From positions 20,719 to 84,718 of the forward strand of contig CAKTLG010000005.1 of NCBI GenBank assembly GCA_934572465.1: a stretch of 64,000 nt of DNA. Direction: 5' to 3'. Each line of letters opens with the position of its first letter. Position 1 is the stretch's first letter. The position numbers and the translations under genes were made by a program. Positions 1 through 8,077 of this stretch are shown in pieces. Under the pieces are notes generated by a model, which did not search any database, was not told where the DNA came from, and saw only the letters and a program-made list of their open reading frames with translations. The stretch comes from an uncultured Oscillospiraceae bacterium (lineage in GTDB: Bacteria > Bacillota > Clostridia > Oscillospirales > Oscillospiraceae).

Positions 1-2
1 AG

Positions 3-797
3 GGCAGGAAGATCGGCGCCTTCGGTCTCACCGAGCCCAACGCCGGTACCGACGCCTCCGGCCAGCAGACCACCGCCGTGCTCGACGGCGACCACTATGT
101 GCTCAACGGCTCGAAGTGCTTCATCACCAACGGCAACGTGGCCGACACCTTCGTCGTCTTCGCCATGACCGATAAGAGCAAGGGCAACCACGGCATCTCC
201 GCGTTCATCGTTGAGAAGGACTTCCCCGGCTTCTCCACCGGTAAGCACGAGAAGAAGATGGGTATTCGCGGCAGCTCCACCTGCGACCTCGTTTTCGAGG
301 ACTGCATCGTTCCCAAGGAGAACCTGCTGGGCAAGGAGGGCGACGGCTTCAAGATCGCCATGAAGACCCTCGACGGCGGCCGTATCGGCATCGCCTCTCA
401 GGCTCTCGGCCTTGCCGAAGGCGCCATCAACGAGGCTGTCAAGTACACCAAGGAGCGCGTCCAGTTCAAGAAGCGCCTCTCCCAGTTCCAGAACACCCAG
501 TTCCAGCTGGCTGATATGCACACCCGCACCCAGGCTGCCCAGTACCTCGTGTACGCGGCTGCCATGAAGAAGCAGAATCACGAGGACTACTCCATGGATG
601 CTGCCATGGCCAAGCTCTTCGCAGCCGAGACCGCGTCCGACGTGACCCGCCGCGCCGTGCAGCTCTTCGGCGGCTACGGCTACACCCGCGAGTATCCCGT
701 TGAGCGCATGATGCGCGATGCCAAGATCACGGAGATCTACGAGGGCACTTCCGAGGTCCAGCGTATGGTCATCTCCAAGTATCTCGGCGTGAACTAA
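3..797 (+). CDS. bcd: acyl-CoA dehydrogenase, short-chain/butyryl-CoA type (5' partial)
   Basis: The C-terminal 264 codons of an acyl-CoA dehydrogenase; the start lies upstream of the window and the frame is open from base 3. The visible part begins at the FAD/substrate signature (GLTEPNAGTDAS). It continues through the central beta domain and ends in the all-alpha domain with IYEGTSEVQ, whose Glu is the usual catalytic base in short-chain enzymes. The family oxidises acyl-CoA or, with Etf in butyrate producers, reduces crotonyl-CoA to butyryl-CoA while bifurcating electrons to ferredoxin. etfB follows after 18 bp with a strong AAGGAGG site, so the three genes are one operon. The butyryl-CoA preference is inferred from this context. 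Confidence 0.93.
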   Translation, partial: GRKIGAFGLTEPNAGTDASGQQTTAVLDGDHYVLNGSKCFITNGNVADTFVVFAMTDKSKGNHGISAFIVEKDFPGFSTGKHEKKMGIRGSSTCDLVFEDCIVPKENLLGKEGDGFKIAMKTLDGGRIGIASQALGLAEGAINEAVKYTKERVQFKKRLSQFQNTQFQLADMHTRTQAAQYLVYAAAMKKQNHEDYSMDAAMAKLFAAETASDVTRRAVQLFGGYGYTREYPVERMMRDAKITEIYEGTSEVQRMVISKYLGVN

Positions 798-815
798 AGA
801 AGGAGGTAACATATA

Positions 816-1616
816 ATGAAGATTCTTGTTTGCGTTAAGCAGGTCCCCGATACCTCCGGTAAGGTCGCCGTCAATCCCGACGGTACCCTGAACCGCGCTT
901 CCATGCAGACCATCATCAACCCCGACGATATGAACGCCGTTGAGGCCGCGCTCAAGCTCAAAGACGAGCTGGGTTGCAAGGTCACGGTCGTCACCATGGG
1001 CCCCCCGCCGGCAGAGGGTATGCTGCGCGAGCTGATGGCCATGGGCGCGGACGACGGTTATCTCGTTTCCGCCCGTGAGTTCGGCGGCTCCGATACTTAC
1101 GCCACCTCCCAGATTCTTGCCGCCGCGCTCGATACCATCGGCATCGACGACGACGACATCGTCTTCTGCGGCCGTCAGGCCATCGACGGCGATACCGCGC
1201 AGGTCGGCCCGCAGATCGCTGAAAAGCTGCATCTGCCCCAGATCACCTACGCCGCCGACATCACCAAGGACGGCGACACCCTGACGGTCAAGCGCATCCT
1301 CGAGGACGGCTACATGACCATCAAGGCGCACACCCCCTGCCTTATCACCTGCATCAAGGAGCTCAACACCCCGCGTTACCTGACGGTTTCCGGCGCGTTC
1401 GAGTGCTACTCCAAGCCCATGACGGTGCTGGATTACAACGCCCTGAAGGATCACCCCCTGATCGACGCCACCACCATCGGCCTCAAGGGCTCCCCGACCA
1501 ACATCCTGACCTCCTTCACGCCGCCCCAGAAGGGCGCGGGCCAGATGCTCGAAGGCAACGACATGGCTACCTGCGAAAAGCTCGCGGGCATCCTGCTCGA
1601 AAAACACATCATTTAA
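816..1616 (+). CDS. etfB: electron transfer flavoprotein beta subunit
   Basis: 266 aa, the usual length for EtfB. It starts with the family's KILVCVKQVPDTSG strand and carries the adenine-nucleotide-binding fold throughout. The start is fixed by an AAGGAGGT Shine-Dalgarno at 799-806. EtfB pairs with EtfA and binds a second flavin (FAD in bifurcating clostridial Etf, AMP in classical Etf). It lies between bcd and etfA, the arrangement of the Bcd-EtfAB complex of butyrate-forming Clostridia, where NADH oxidation drives both crotonyl-CoA and ferredoxin reduction. Bifurcation is inferred from family and context. Confidence 0.95.
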   Translation: MKILVCVKQVPDTSGKVAVNPDGTLNRASMQTIINPDDMNAVEAALKLKDELGCKVTVVTMGPPPAEGMLRELMAMGADDGYLVSAREFGGSDTYATSQILAAALDTIGIDDDDIVFCGRQAIDGDTAQVGPQIAEKLHLPQITYAADITKDGDTLTVKRILEDGYMTIKAHTPCLITCIKELNTPRYLTVSGAFECYSKPMTVLDYNALKDHPLIDATTIGLKGSPTNILTSFTPPQKGAGQMLEGNDMATCEKLAGILLEKHII

Positions 1617-1634
1617 GGAAAGGAGATCAATACG

Positions 1635-2795
1635 ATGCGTAACGAAGTGATTCTTGCCAACCCGAACTATGACTCCTCCAAGATCGAAGAGTTCAAGAAC
1701 GTATGGGTGTTCTGTGAGCAGCGTCAGGGCCAGATGATGTCCACCTCCTATGAGCTGATCTCCGAAGGCCGCAAGCTGGCGGACGAGCTGGGCGTGAAGC
1801 TCTGCGGTCTGCTGGTCGGCGACGGGATCGAAGGCCTTGCCGAGAGCGTTGGCGGCTACGGCGCCGACGAGGTCATCGTCTGCGATCACCCCCTGCTGAA
1901 GAACTACACCACCGACGCCTATGCCAAGGTCATCTGCGACGTCATCTCCGAGATGAAGCCCGAGGCCTTCCTCATCGGTGCGACCAACATCGGCCGTGAC
2001 CTCGGCCCGCGCTGCGCGGCCCGTCTGCACACCGGTCTCTGCGCTGACTGCACGCACCTCGACGTCGATATGCCGATCTACAAGGACTTCCTGCGCGGTG
2101 CCTCCACGCTGCCCGAGGAGAAGATCGAGAAGATGGCGACCGCGAAGGTCATGGGACAGGACCATGACGTGTCCCGCGACCTGAAGATGACCCGTCCGGC
2201 GTTCGGCGGCAACCTGATGGCCACCATCATCTGCCCGCGCTTCCGTCCCTCCATGGCGACGGTCCGTCCCGGCGTTATGAAGAAGGCTCCCTATGACGAG
2301 GCCAAGGCCAAGGCCGTGAAGGTCACGAAGTATGACGTCAAGCTCGACGCCGCCGATCTCGAGACCGAGGTCGTCGAGGTCGTCAAGGCCGCCAAGAAGC
2401 TCGTCGACCTGATCGGCGCGGACTTTATCGTCTCCGTCGGCCGCGGCATCAGCAAGGACGTTGAGGGCGGCATCAAGCTCGCTCAGGACCTTGCCGACGT
2501 GCTCGGCGGCGTCGTCGGCGGCTCCCGTGTCGCCATCGACTCCGGCTGGCTCACCGCCGATCATCAGGTCGGTCAGACCGGCAAGACCGTTCACCCGAAG
2601 GTCTATGTCGCGCTCGGCATCTCCGGCTCCATCCAGCACAAGGCCGGCATGAGCGAGAGCGAGTGCATCATCGCGGTCAACAAGAACGAGACCGCTCCGA
2701 TCTTCGAGATCGCCGACTACGGCATCTGCGGCGACCTGTTCAAAGTCACCCCGATGCTGACCGAGGCCTTCAAGGCCGCGAAGGCGAGCAAGTAA
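1635..2795 (+). CDS. etfA: electron transfer flavoprotein alpha subunit
   Basis: 386 aa. The N-terminal half is the EtfA/B-type fold (WVFCEQRQGQ, then LIGATNIGRDLGPRCAAR). The C-terminal half (about 260-386) is the FAD domain with SRVAIDSGWLTADHQVGQTG and the GISGSIQHKAGM segment that wraps the isoalloxazine. It is longer than classical EtfA (about 320-340 aa), the extra length lying mostly before the first domain strand. The start at 1635 has AAGGAGATC upstream and 18 bp separate it from etfB. It is the last gene of the bcd-etfBA operon and a strong hairpin terminator follows. Confidence 0.95.
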   Translation: MRNEVILANPNYDSSKIEEFKNVWVFCEQRQGQMMSTSYELISEGRKLADELGVKLCGLLVGDGIEGLAESVGGYGADEVIVCDHPLLKNYTTDAYAKVICDVISEMKPEAFLIGATNIGRDLGPRCAARLHTGLCADCTHLDVDMPIYKDFLRGASTLPEEKIEKMATAKVMGQDHDVSRDLKMTRPAFGGNLMATIICPRFRPSMATVRPGVMKKAPYDEAKAKAVKVTKYDVKLDAADLETEVVEVVKAAKKLVDLIGADFIVSVGRGISKDVEGGIKLAQDLADVLGGVVGGSRVAIDSGWLTADHQVGQTGKTVHPKVYVALGISGSIQHKAGMSESECIIAVNKNETAPIFEIADYGICGDLFKVTPMLTEAFKAAKASK

Positions 2796-2804
2796 GACAA
2801 TTTC

Positions 2805-2843
2805 AAAAAAGAAGGGCATCGTTTTTCGATGCCCTTCTTTTTT
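2805..2843 (+). terminator. Rho-independent terminator after etfA
   Basis: Perfect hairpin GAAGGGCATCG / CGATGCCCTTC with a short T-rich loop, followed by a T run and preceded by an A run. Confidence 0.93.
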
Positions 2844-3020
2844 GAGCCTTTCGAAAAGACGGCACAGCCGCCTTTTCGAAAGGGATTCGCTGCGCTCTGC
2901 GCCTCAATTGTCCGCTGAAAGGCGGACAACTCGACACTCGCTCCGCGCAAAGTATTTTTCTGACGCACATGTCGTCAGAAAAATGATTGAAATTTATTTG
3001 CGCCGGAGGCGCAAATTTGG
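2844..3020 (+). repeat. hairpin-mosaic element, copy A
   Basis: A non-coding interval made of consecutive inverted repeats. The first is a CCTTTCGAAAAG / CTTTTCGAAAGG hairpin at about 2847-2882. After a GATTCGCT block comes stem 1, TTGTCCGC/GCGGACAA (2908-2915/2922-2929). A conserved linker CGACACTCGCTCCGCGCAAAG leads to stem 2, an exact 12-bp pair at 2954-2965/2973-2984 with loop CACATGT, and stem 3 is TTTGCGCC/GGCGCAAA (about 2997-3016). A second copy with compensatory stem changes lies on the minus strand near 59.6 kb. It directly follows the etfA terminator. Confidence 0.8.
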
Positions 3021-3120
3021 AAAGCGTTGTTTTGACAAAATTTACGTCTGCTTACTTTTTGCTTCGCGCGCATACTAACCGTGGGTATCGTGAGAAAACG
3101 AAATGAGGAGACGGGCAGAT

Positions 3121-3678
3121 ATGAAGCGGACTCTTGCGATAGGCTTTGTGCTGGCGATGCTGCTGTTTTCGCTGGCGGGCTGCGGTGAGAAGAAGGACAA
3201 CGGCACGACGAACGGCACGACGAACGATACGACGAACGGTATGGAGAACGGGAACACAGCCGATAACGGCGCGGCCGACGACATGACCGGCGGCAGCACG
3301 AAGGACGACAGCGTGACCGGAGACGGCATGATGGGCGACGATATGACCGGCGATACGGCCGGCGGGACGGAGGACACCGTCAGCTCCGCCAACAGGAGGG
3401 GCAATGCCGCCGCGCGCGCCAGCGACCGCAGCCGCTACTTCGGCAGCGACAAGACCATCACGCGCGAAAACGGCGGCGTTTACGGTAAGTCCCTGACCCC
3501 TGAGGCCGGGTGGAACACCAACGCGCAGCTGCGCAGCAACGGGCGCAGCATGACGGGCATCACCGTTCCGTCGGCAAACGACCTCCGCTACCGGCAGATG
3601 CTCTCCAACGGGCGTGTGCGCGATACGGACGGCTTTCTCTTTGACGGCGAGAACACGCACTATAACACGCTGCGATGA
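3121..3678 (+). CDS. low-complexity lipoprotein, unknown function
   Basis: 185 aa. Lipoprotein signal peptide MKRTLAIGFVLAMLLFSLAGC with a lipobox at Cys21. A Thr/Asn/Gly/Asp-rich low-complexity stretch follows (about 25-85, repeats of NGTTN/TTNG and DDMTGD), then a Ser/Arg/Asn-rich C-terminal half. I chose ATG 3121 over the in-frame ATG at 3103 because GAGGAG lies about 10 bp upstream and the signal peptide begins there. It stands alone between copy A of the hairpin element and its own terminator. I recognise no catalytic domain; a disordered, cell-surface-anchored protein is the most that can be said. Confidence 0.8.
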   Translation: MKRTLAIGFVLAMLLFSLAGCGEKKDNGTTNGTTNDTTNGMENGNTADNGAADDMTGGSTKDDSVTGDGMMGDDMTGDTAGGTEDTVSSANRRGNAAARASDRSRYFGSDKTITRENGGVYGKSLTPEAGWNTNAQLRSNGRSMTGITVPSANDLRYRQMLSNGRVRDTDGFLFDGENTHYNTLR

Positions 3679-3714
3679 AATAAGCGGGAGCGGGACGCTC
3701 CCGCTTATTTTTTG
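3679..3714 (+). terminator. Rho-independent terminator after lipoprotein
   Basis: ATAAGCGGGAGCG / CGCTCCCGCTTAT hairpin followed by a T run. Confidence 0.92.
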
Positions 3715-3719
3715 CCGTA

Positions 3720-3748
3720 TTGACGGAGACAGAGGGGACGGGTATAAT
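3720..3748 (+). promoter_or_regulatory. sigma-A promoter for the HTH/zinc-ribbon pair
   Basis: -35 TTGACG (3720-3725), 17-bp spacer, -10 TATAAT (3743-3748), 28 bp before the start codon. Confidence 0.85.
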
Positions 3749-3776
3749 GAAAGCATAAAGAAGGGTGGTGCCGCTG

Positions 3777-4169
3777 ATGGAGAAAAAGCTCCATGCGATC
3801 CTGTCGGTCCGCGTGTTTACCGACCAGAAGTGCTTCGGCCCCGGCGTTGCGCAGCTGCTGCGCCGCGTGGATGAGCTGCATTCGCTGCGCGCCGCGGCGA
3901 TGTCGATGTCCATGGCGTATTCCAAGGCGTGGACGGTCATCCGCAGCGCCGAGGAAGGGCTGGGCTTCAAGCTGCTCTCCTCCGCCGCGGGAGGGAAGAA
4001 CGGCGGCGGCGCGGTGCTGACCGACGAGGCGCGGCGCATGATCGGCGCATATGAGGACTACTGCGGAAAGCTGCGCGAATTCGGCGAAGCCCTCTTTGCA
4101 GAGACCTTTGCCTTTTATGACGACATTCCCAAGCAGGAGCTGCACAGAAAGGAGAAAGCCCGTGAGTGA
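3777..4169 (+). CDS. ModE/LysR-type winged-helix DNA-binding protein
   Basis: 130 aa, a single winged-helix domain like the N-terminal domain of ModE: a beta strand, then helix-turn-helix around RAAAMSMSMAYSKAWTVIRSAE, then the wing near LLSSAAGGKNGGGAVLT. No molybdate-binding (TOBE/Mop) domain follows, as in other short ModE-like proteins, so molybdate sensing cannot be assumed. ATG 3777 follows AAGAAGGGTGG; an upstream in-frame GTG at 3765 is less likely. The gene overlaps the next by 8 bp, indicating translational coupling. Confidence 0.8.
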   Translation: MEKKLHAILSVRVFTDQKCFGPGVAQLLRRVDELHSLRAAAMSMSMAYSKAWTVIRSAEEGLGFKLLSSAAGGKNGGGAVLTDEARRMIGAYEDYCGKLREFGEALFAETFAFYDDIPKQELHRKEKARE

Positions 4170-4596
4170 CAAGCTTTGCGTCTGCGGACACGCGATGGAG
4201 GATCGCGGCGCGCAGACCCTTGAGATGAACGGATCCAGCCTTGGCTCAAACATCTGGACCGACCATGTGGACGTGCAGATGTACGTCTGCCCCTGGTGCG
4301 GGCGCATGGCATTTTTTGAGCCGGAGGACGTGCGCAAATGGCGCTTTCAGGGCGCCTGCGAAGGGAAGACGATCGACGAGCTGCGCGCGCTCCTCCATGG
4401 GGACAGGCCCGAGCTGTTTCAGTCCGTCGTGCGCAAGCGCATCGAGGAGCTTGAAGCCGACGCGCGCTGGAAGGAGCAGCAGGAGCGGGAAAAGCAGGAG
4501 AGCCGCGAAAAGCGCAAGAGGTTTTTCTCGGGGCTTCTCGGCAGGGACGATGAGGACGGCGACAGGCCGCGCAAAAACCAGCCGCCCGAATTTTGA
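4162..4596 (+). CDS. zinc-ribbon-like protein, unknown function
   Basis: 144 aa starting at GTG 4162, overlapping the upstream HTH gene by 8 bp with AAAGGAG just before. Two cysteine pairs, CVCG near the N-terminus and CPWCG at about residue 43, would form one zinc ribbon. The C-terminal 50 residues are a highly charged helix (Glu/Lys/Arg-rich) ending in a basic/acidic tail. Coupling to a DNA-binding protein suggests a shared role, but I recognise no specific family. Confidence 0.7.
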   Translation: MSDKLCVCGHAMEDRGAQTLEMNGSSLGSNIWTDHVDVQMYVCPWCGRMAFFEPEDVRKWRFQGACEGKTIDELRALLHGDRPELFQSVVRKRIEELEADARWKEQQEREKQESREKRKRFFSGLLGRDDEDGDRPRKNQPPEF

Positions 4597-4607
4597 CCGC
4601 GCGGGGC

Positions 4608-4636
4608 TTGACAAACCGGCGCGGCGGGTGTAAACT
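4608..4636 (+). promoter_or_regulatory. sigma-A promoter of the thrS T-box leader
   Basis: -35 TTGACA (4608-4613), 17-bp spacer, -10 TAAACT (4631-4636). Confidence 0.8.
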
Positions 4637-4639
4637 CCC

Positions 4640-4877
4640 ATCATCAAAAATGGCATGGAGAGGGAAGAAACCGGACTTCGCCGCTCAGAGAGGGATGCGT
4701 TTGGTGCAAGCGTCCTGCGGAGGGAACCGGCCGTACCACCCTTGAGCCGCCCGCGAAACAAGCGGGACGGGTTCGCCCGTTACAGCGGACACAAGCGGCG
4801 CGCAATGCGCAAGCAGGGTGGGACCGTGGAGTATATGATGCTTCACCCCTGAGAACATCGGGGGTGAAGCTTTTTTT
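4640..4877 (+). ncRNA. T-box leader (tRNA-Thr sensing) upstream of thrS
   Basis: The leader has the AG-bulge-like CAGAGAGGGATG segment of stem I, and a putative specifier ACC (Thr) at about 4735-4737 in GCCGTACCACCC. The T-box proper, AGGGTGGGACCGTGG, is at 4815-4829. It ends in a terminator hairpin CTTCACCCC/GGGGTGAAG plus a T run (4840-4877). Uncharged tRNA-Thr pairing with the T-box would stabilise the antiterminator and allow thrS transcription. The Thr assignment agrees with the gene downstream. Confidence 0.92.
4840..4877 (+). terminator. T-box attenuator terminator
   Basis: GCTTCACCCCTGA hairpin pairing with the GGGGTGAAGC arm at 4861-4870, followed by seven T; thrS begins 31 bp later. 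Confidence 0.9.
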
Positions 4878-4908
4878 GCACCCTCAAAGGAAAATGGAGG
4901 TAAATAAG

Positions 4909-6705
4909 ATGTCTGAAGAAGTCAAGATCAACGAAGAAAATCAGTTCACGTTTGAAAATCCCGAGTACCGCAAGACCTATTGGCACACCTGCTCCCACGT
5001 GCTGGCGCAGGCCGTCAAGCGCCTCTGGCCCGAGGTGAAGCTCGCCATCGGCCCGAGCATCGAGACGGGCTTTTACTATGACCTGCTCGCGCCGTTTGCA
5101 TTTACGCCGGAGGATCTGGAAAAGATCGAGGCCGAGATGCGCAAGATCTGCAAGGAAAAGCTCAAGCTCGAGCGCTTTGAGCTGCCGCGCGCCGAGGCCA
5201 TCAAGCTCATGGAGGAGAAGGAAGAGCCGTTCAAGGTCGAGCTCATCAACGATCTGCCCGAGGACGCGCACATCAGCTTTTACAAGCAGGGTGAGTTCAC
5301 CGATCTCTGCGCCGGCCCGCACCTCGACTCCACCGGCCGCATCAAGGGCAACGCCATCAAGCTGACCGCCTGCAACGCCGCCTACTGGCGCGGCGACTCG
5401 AAGCGCGAGACGCTCCAGCGCATTTACGGCGTCGCCTTCCCGAAGAAGGACGAGCTGGATGCCTACCTCGCCAAGCTTGAGGAAGCCAAGCTGCGCGACC
5501 ACCGCAAGCTTGGCCGCGAGCTGGGACTGTTTATGACCGATGAGCTGGTCGGCCGCGGCCTGCCGATGTTCCTGCCCAAAGGCTACACGGTTTGGCGCAT
5601 TCTGGAAAACTATATCCGCGACAAGGAGCTTAAACTGGGCTACCAGCATGTGCTTACGCCCTGTGTCGGCACGGTCGATCTTTACAAGACCTCCGGTCAC
5701 TGGGATCACTATAAGCAGAATATGTTCCCCGCGATGGAGGTGGACGACGAGGTCTACGTCCTGCGCCCGATGAACTGCCCGCACCATATGCGCATTTATG
5801 CCAACCAGCCCCACTCCTACCGCAACCTGCCCGTGCGCATCGGCGAGATCGCCCACGACTTCCGCTACGAGGCGTCCGGCACGCTCAAGGGCATTGAGCG
5901 CGGCCGCCATTTCTGCCAGAACGATGCGCATCTGTTCGTCACGCCGGAGCAGATCAAGGACGAGTTCTCCAAGGTCTGCGACCTGATCTTTGAGACCTAC
6001 AAGGACTTCGGCATTACGGATTACCGCTGCGTGCTGTCGCTGCGCGACCCGGCGGACAAGGAAAAGTATCACGATGACGACGCGATGTGGAACACCGCTG
6101 AGAACGCGCTGCGCGAGGTGCTCAACGAGCTTGGCATTCACTACACCGAGGAGATCGGCGAGGCGGCGTTCTATGGCCCCAAGCTGGACGTGAACGTCCG
6201 TCCGGCTGTCGGCGCGGAGTATACGCTGTCCACCTGCCAGCTTGACTTCTGCCTGCCCGCCAAGTTCCACCTGACCTATATTGATTCCAACGGCGAGGAG
6301 AAGACGCCCGTGGTGCTCCACCGCGCGATCCTCGGCTCGCTCGACCGCTTTATGGCGTATCTCATCGAGGAGACGATGGGCGCATTTCCGACCTGGCTCG
6401 CTCCCGTGCAGGCAAAGTTCCTGCCTGTGACTGACCGCGCGAACGAATACTGCGAAAAGCTTGCCGCGCAGCTGGAGGAACAGGGCTTCCGCGTGGAGGT
6501 CGACTACCGCAACGAGAAGATCGGCCGCAAGATCCGCGACGCGCAGACCGAAAAGGTGCCCTACATGGTCATCGTCGGCGACCGCGACATGGAGAACGGC
6601 ACCGTGTCCCCGCGCCACCGTGCGGACGGCGATCTCGGCGCGATGAGCATGGACGCGTTCGCCGCGCTGCTGAAAAAAGTGGTCGACCACAAGGAAAAGA
6701 AATAA
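4909..6705 (+). CDS. thrS: threonine--tRNA ligase lacking the TGS domain
   Basis: 598 aa. Charges tRNA-Thr in the cytoplasm. The editing domain (about 20-220) has the HTCSH metal/active-site motif. The class II core has motif 2 (DFRYEASGT), zinc ligands in MNCPHH, NDAHLF and LHRAILGS, and motif 3 around VLHRAILGSLDR. An anticodon-binding domain (about 490-598) ends the protein. Typical ThrRS is near 640 aa with an N-terminal TGS domain; here only about 18 residues precede the editing domain, so TGS is absent. ATG 4909 follows GGAGGT. Expression is controlled by the upstream T-box. Confidence 0.96.
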   Translation: MSEEVKINEENQFTFENPEYRKTYWHTCSHVLAQAVKRLWPEVKLAIGPSIETGFYYDLLAPFAFTPEDLEKIEAEMRKICKEKLKLERFELPRAEAIKLMEEKEEPFKVELINDLPEDAHISFYKQGEFTDLCAGPHLDSTGRIKGNAIKLTACNAAYWRGDSKRETLQRIYGVAFPKKDELDAYLAKLEEAKLRDHRKLGRELGLFMTDELVGRGLPMFLPKGYTVWRILENYIRDKELKLGYQHVLTPCVGTVDLYKTSGHWDHYKQNMFPAMEVDDEVYVLRPMNCPHHMRIYANQPHSYRNLPVRIGEIAHDFRYEASGTLKGIERGRHFCQNDAHLFVTPEQIKDEFSKVCDLIFETYKDFGITDYRCVLSLRDPADKEKYHDDDAMWNTAENALREVLNELGIHYTEEIGEAAFYGPKLDVNVRPAVGAEYTLSTCQLDFCLPAKFHLTYIDSNGEEKTPVVLHRAILGSLDRFMAYLIEETMGAFPTWLAPVQAKFLPVTDRANEYCEKLAAQLEEQGFRVEVDYRNEKIGRKIRDAQTEKVPYMVIVGDRDMENGTVSPRHRADGDLGAMSMDAFAALLKKVVDHKEKK

Positions 6706-6736
6706 ATCCTGCATTTAAGCTTTGTAAAGAGCTGGT

Positions 6737-6773
6737 AAATGAGGGACGGCTGCAAGCCGTCCCTCATTTTTTG
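6737..6773 (+). terminator. Rho-independent terminator after thrS
   Basis: AATGAGGGACGGC / GCCGTCCCTCATT hairpin, loop TGCAA, then a T run. Confidence 0.93.
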
Positions 6774-6882
6774 CCATTTTTGAAAAAACCGGCAAGCCTG
6801 ACAAAAAGTAAGGGGTGCAAAAGTTTTTTTACTCATAAAATTGTGAATATTTTGGCGAAATGGCCGAAAATACAAAATCAGC

Positions 6883-6911
6883 TTGAAATAAAGAGCACAT
6901 TCAGTTATAAT
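6883..6911 (+). promoter_or_regulatory. sigma-A promoter of the TAXI-TRAP operon
   Basis: -35 TTGAAA (6883-6888), 17-bp spacer, perfect -10 TATAAT (6906-6911). The transcript has a leader of about 135 nt with a small TACGCC/GGCGTA hairpin (about 6915-6933) and no riboswitch I recognise. Confidence 0.88.
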
Positions 6912-7053
6912 GACTACGCCTGAAAGAGGCGTAAATAATTTCGGCTGCGGGTCTGGAAATCAAATGTCACGCGGCGCGGCACGACCGGAAGATCGCCGCG
7001 GCGGGAACGTTTGCAGACCGGAACGCACCGGAAAATCAAAAAGGAGATTGCGT

Positions 7054-8046
7054 ATGAAAAAGTTCTTAGCTCTGCTTCTCTCTGTCGTGATGGTCCTCGC
7101 TCTCGTTGCCTGCGGCGGCGAAAAGACCGACGACACCCAGCCCCCCGCTGACGATCAGCAGACCACCACCACGCCCGTTGCCATCACGCTGGCGACCGGC
7201 GGCACCTCCGGCACCTACTATGCTGTCGGCGGCGTTATGAAGACCGTCCTCGACTCCAAGCTGACCCTCTCTACCCTGAACGTTGAGTCCACCGGCGCTT
7301 CCGTTGCGAACGTCAACATGATCACCGACGGTCAGGCTCAGATGGCCATTCTCCAGTCCGACGTTATCAACTACGCGCACGAGGGCACCAACTCCTTCGA
7401 GGGCGCTCCCGAAGATAACGCGCTGTGGGTCGCCGGTATCTACAACGAGACCGTTCAGATCCTTGCCAAGCCCGGCATCAACACCGTGTCTGACCTCAAG
7501 GGCAAGACCGTCTGCGTTGGCGACGTCGGTTCCGGTACCGAGATCAACGCCTGGCAGGTGCTCAGCGCCGCTGGCCTGACCAAAGACGACATCAATGCTG
7601 TGAACGGCTCCTTCCAGGATGGCGTTGACCAGCTCAAGGACGGCAAGATCGACGCTGCCTTCACCGTCGCTGGCGCCCCCACCACCGCTATCGTTGACTA
7701 TGCCACCACCAACACCCTGAACCTCGTCTCCCTCTCCGACGACGAGCTCAAGGCCATCCAGGCTGAGTATCCGTTCCTGATCCGTGACGACCTCAAGGCC
7801 GGCACCTACACCGGTCAGGACAAGGACGTCATCTGCGTCGCTATCCAGGCCACTCTCGTTGCCTCTCAGGAGCTGAGCGAGGATGTCGTTTATGAGCTGC
7901 TCAAGGCCATGTTCGACAACAAGGACGCTCTCGTTGAGGGCCACGCCAAGTTCGGCTTCCTCGATGCCGCGTCCGCTTCCGCCGGTGCGACCGTCCCCAT
8001 GCACCCGGGTGCTGAGAAGTACTACAAGGAAGTTGGCGTTCTGTAA
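7054..8046 (+). CDS. TAXI-type TRAP transporter solute-binding lipoprotein
   Basis: 330 aa. Lipoprotein signal with Cys20 (LALVACGG), then a Pro/Asp/Thr linker. The TAXI-family binding fold follows, beginning ITLATGGTSGTYYAVGG and including GKTVCVGDVGSGTEINAW. Such proteins capture small organic anions (often glutamate or another dicarboxylate) outside the membrane and deliver them to a fused TRAP permease. ATG 7054 has AAAGGAG at 7040-7046. The DUF1850 gene and fused permease follow as one operon. The substrate cannot be read from sequence. Confidence 0.93.
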   Translation: MKKFLALLLSVVMVLALVACGGEKTDDTQPPADDQQTTTTPVAITLATGGTSGTYYAVGGVMKTVLDSKLTLSTLNVESTGASVANVNMITDGQAQMAILQSDVINYAHEGTNSFEGAPEDNALWVAGIYNETVQILAKPGINTVSDLKGKTVCVGDVGSGTEINAWQVLSAAGLTKDDINAVNGSFQDGVDQLKDGKIDAAFTVAGAPTTAIVDYATTNTLNLVSLSDDELKAIQAEYPFLIRDDLKAGTYTGQDKDVICVAIQATLVASQELSEDVVYELLKAMFDNKDALVEGHAKFGFLDAASASAGATVPMHPGAEKYYKEVGVL

Positions 8047-8077
8047 GCAGAACAACGACTGTTGAAAGTGTATTGAC

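Noticed and set aside
2844..3080. Small open frames on both strands downstream of etfA.
   Set aside because: They coincide with the inverted repeats, have no ribosome site and are explained by the mosaic element.
4843..6714. Long minus-strand open frame of 623 codons opposite thrS.
   Set aside because: The plus-strand frame is a complete threonyl-tRNA synthetase with all motifs; the antisense frame is a GC-rich codon-bias shadow.
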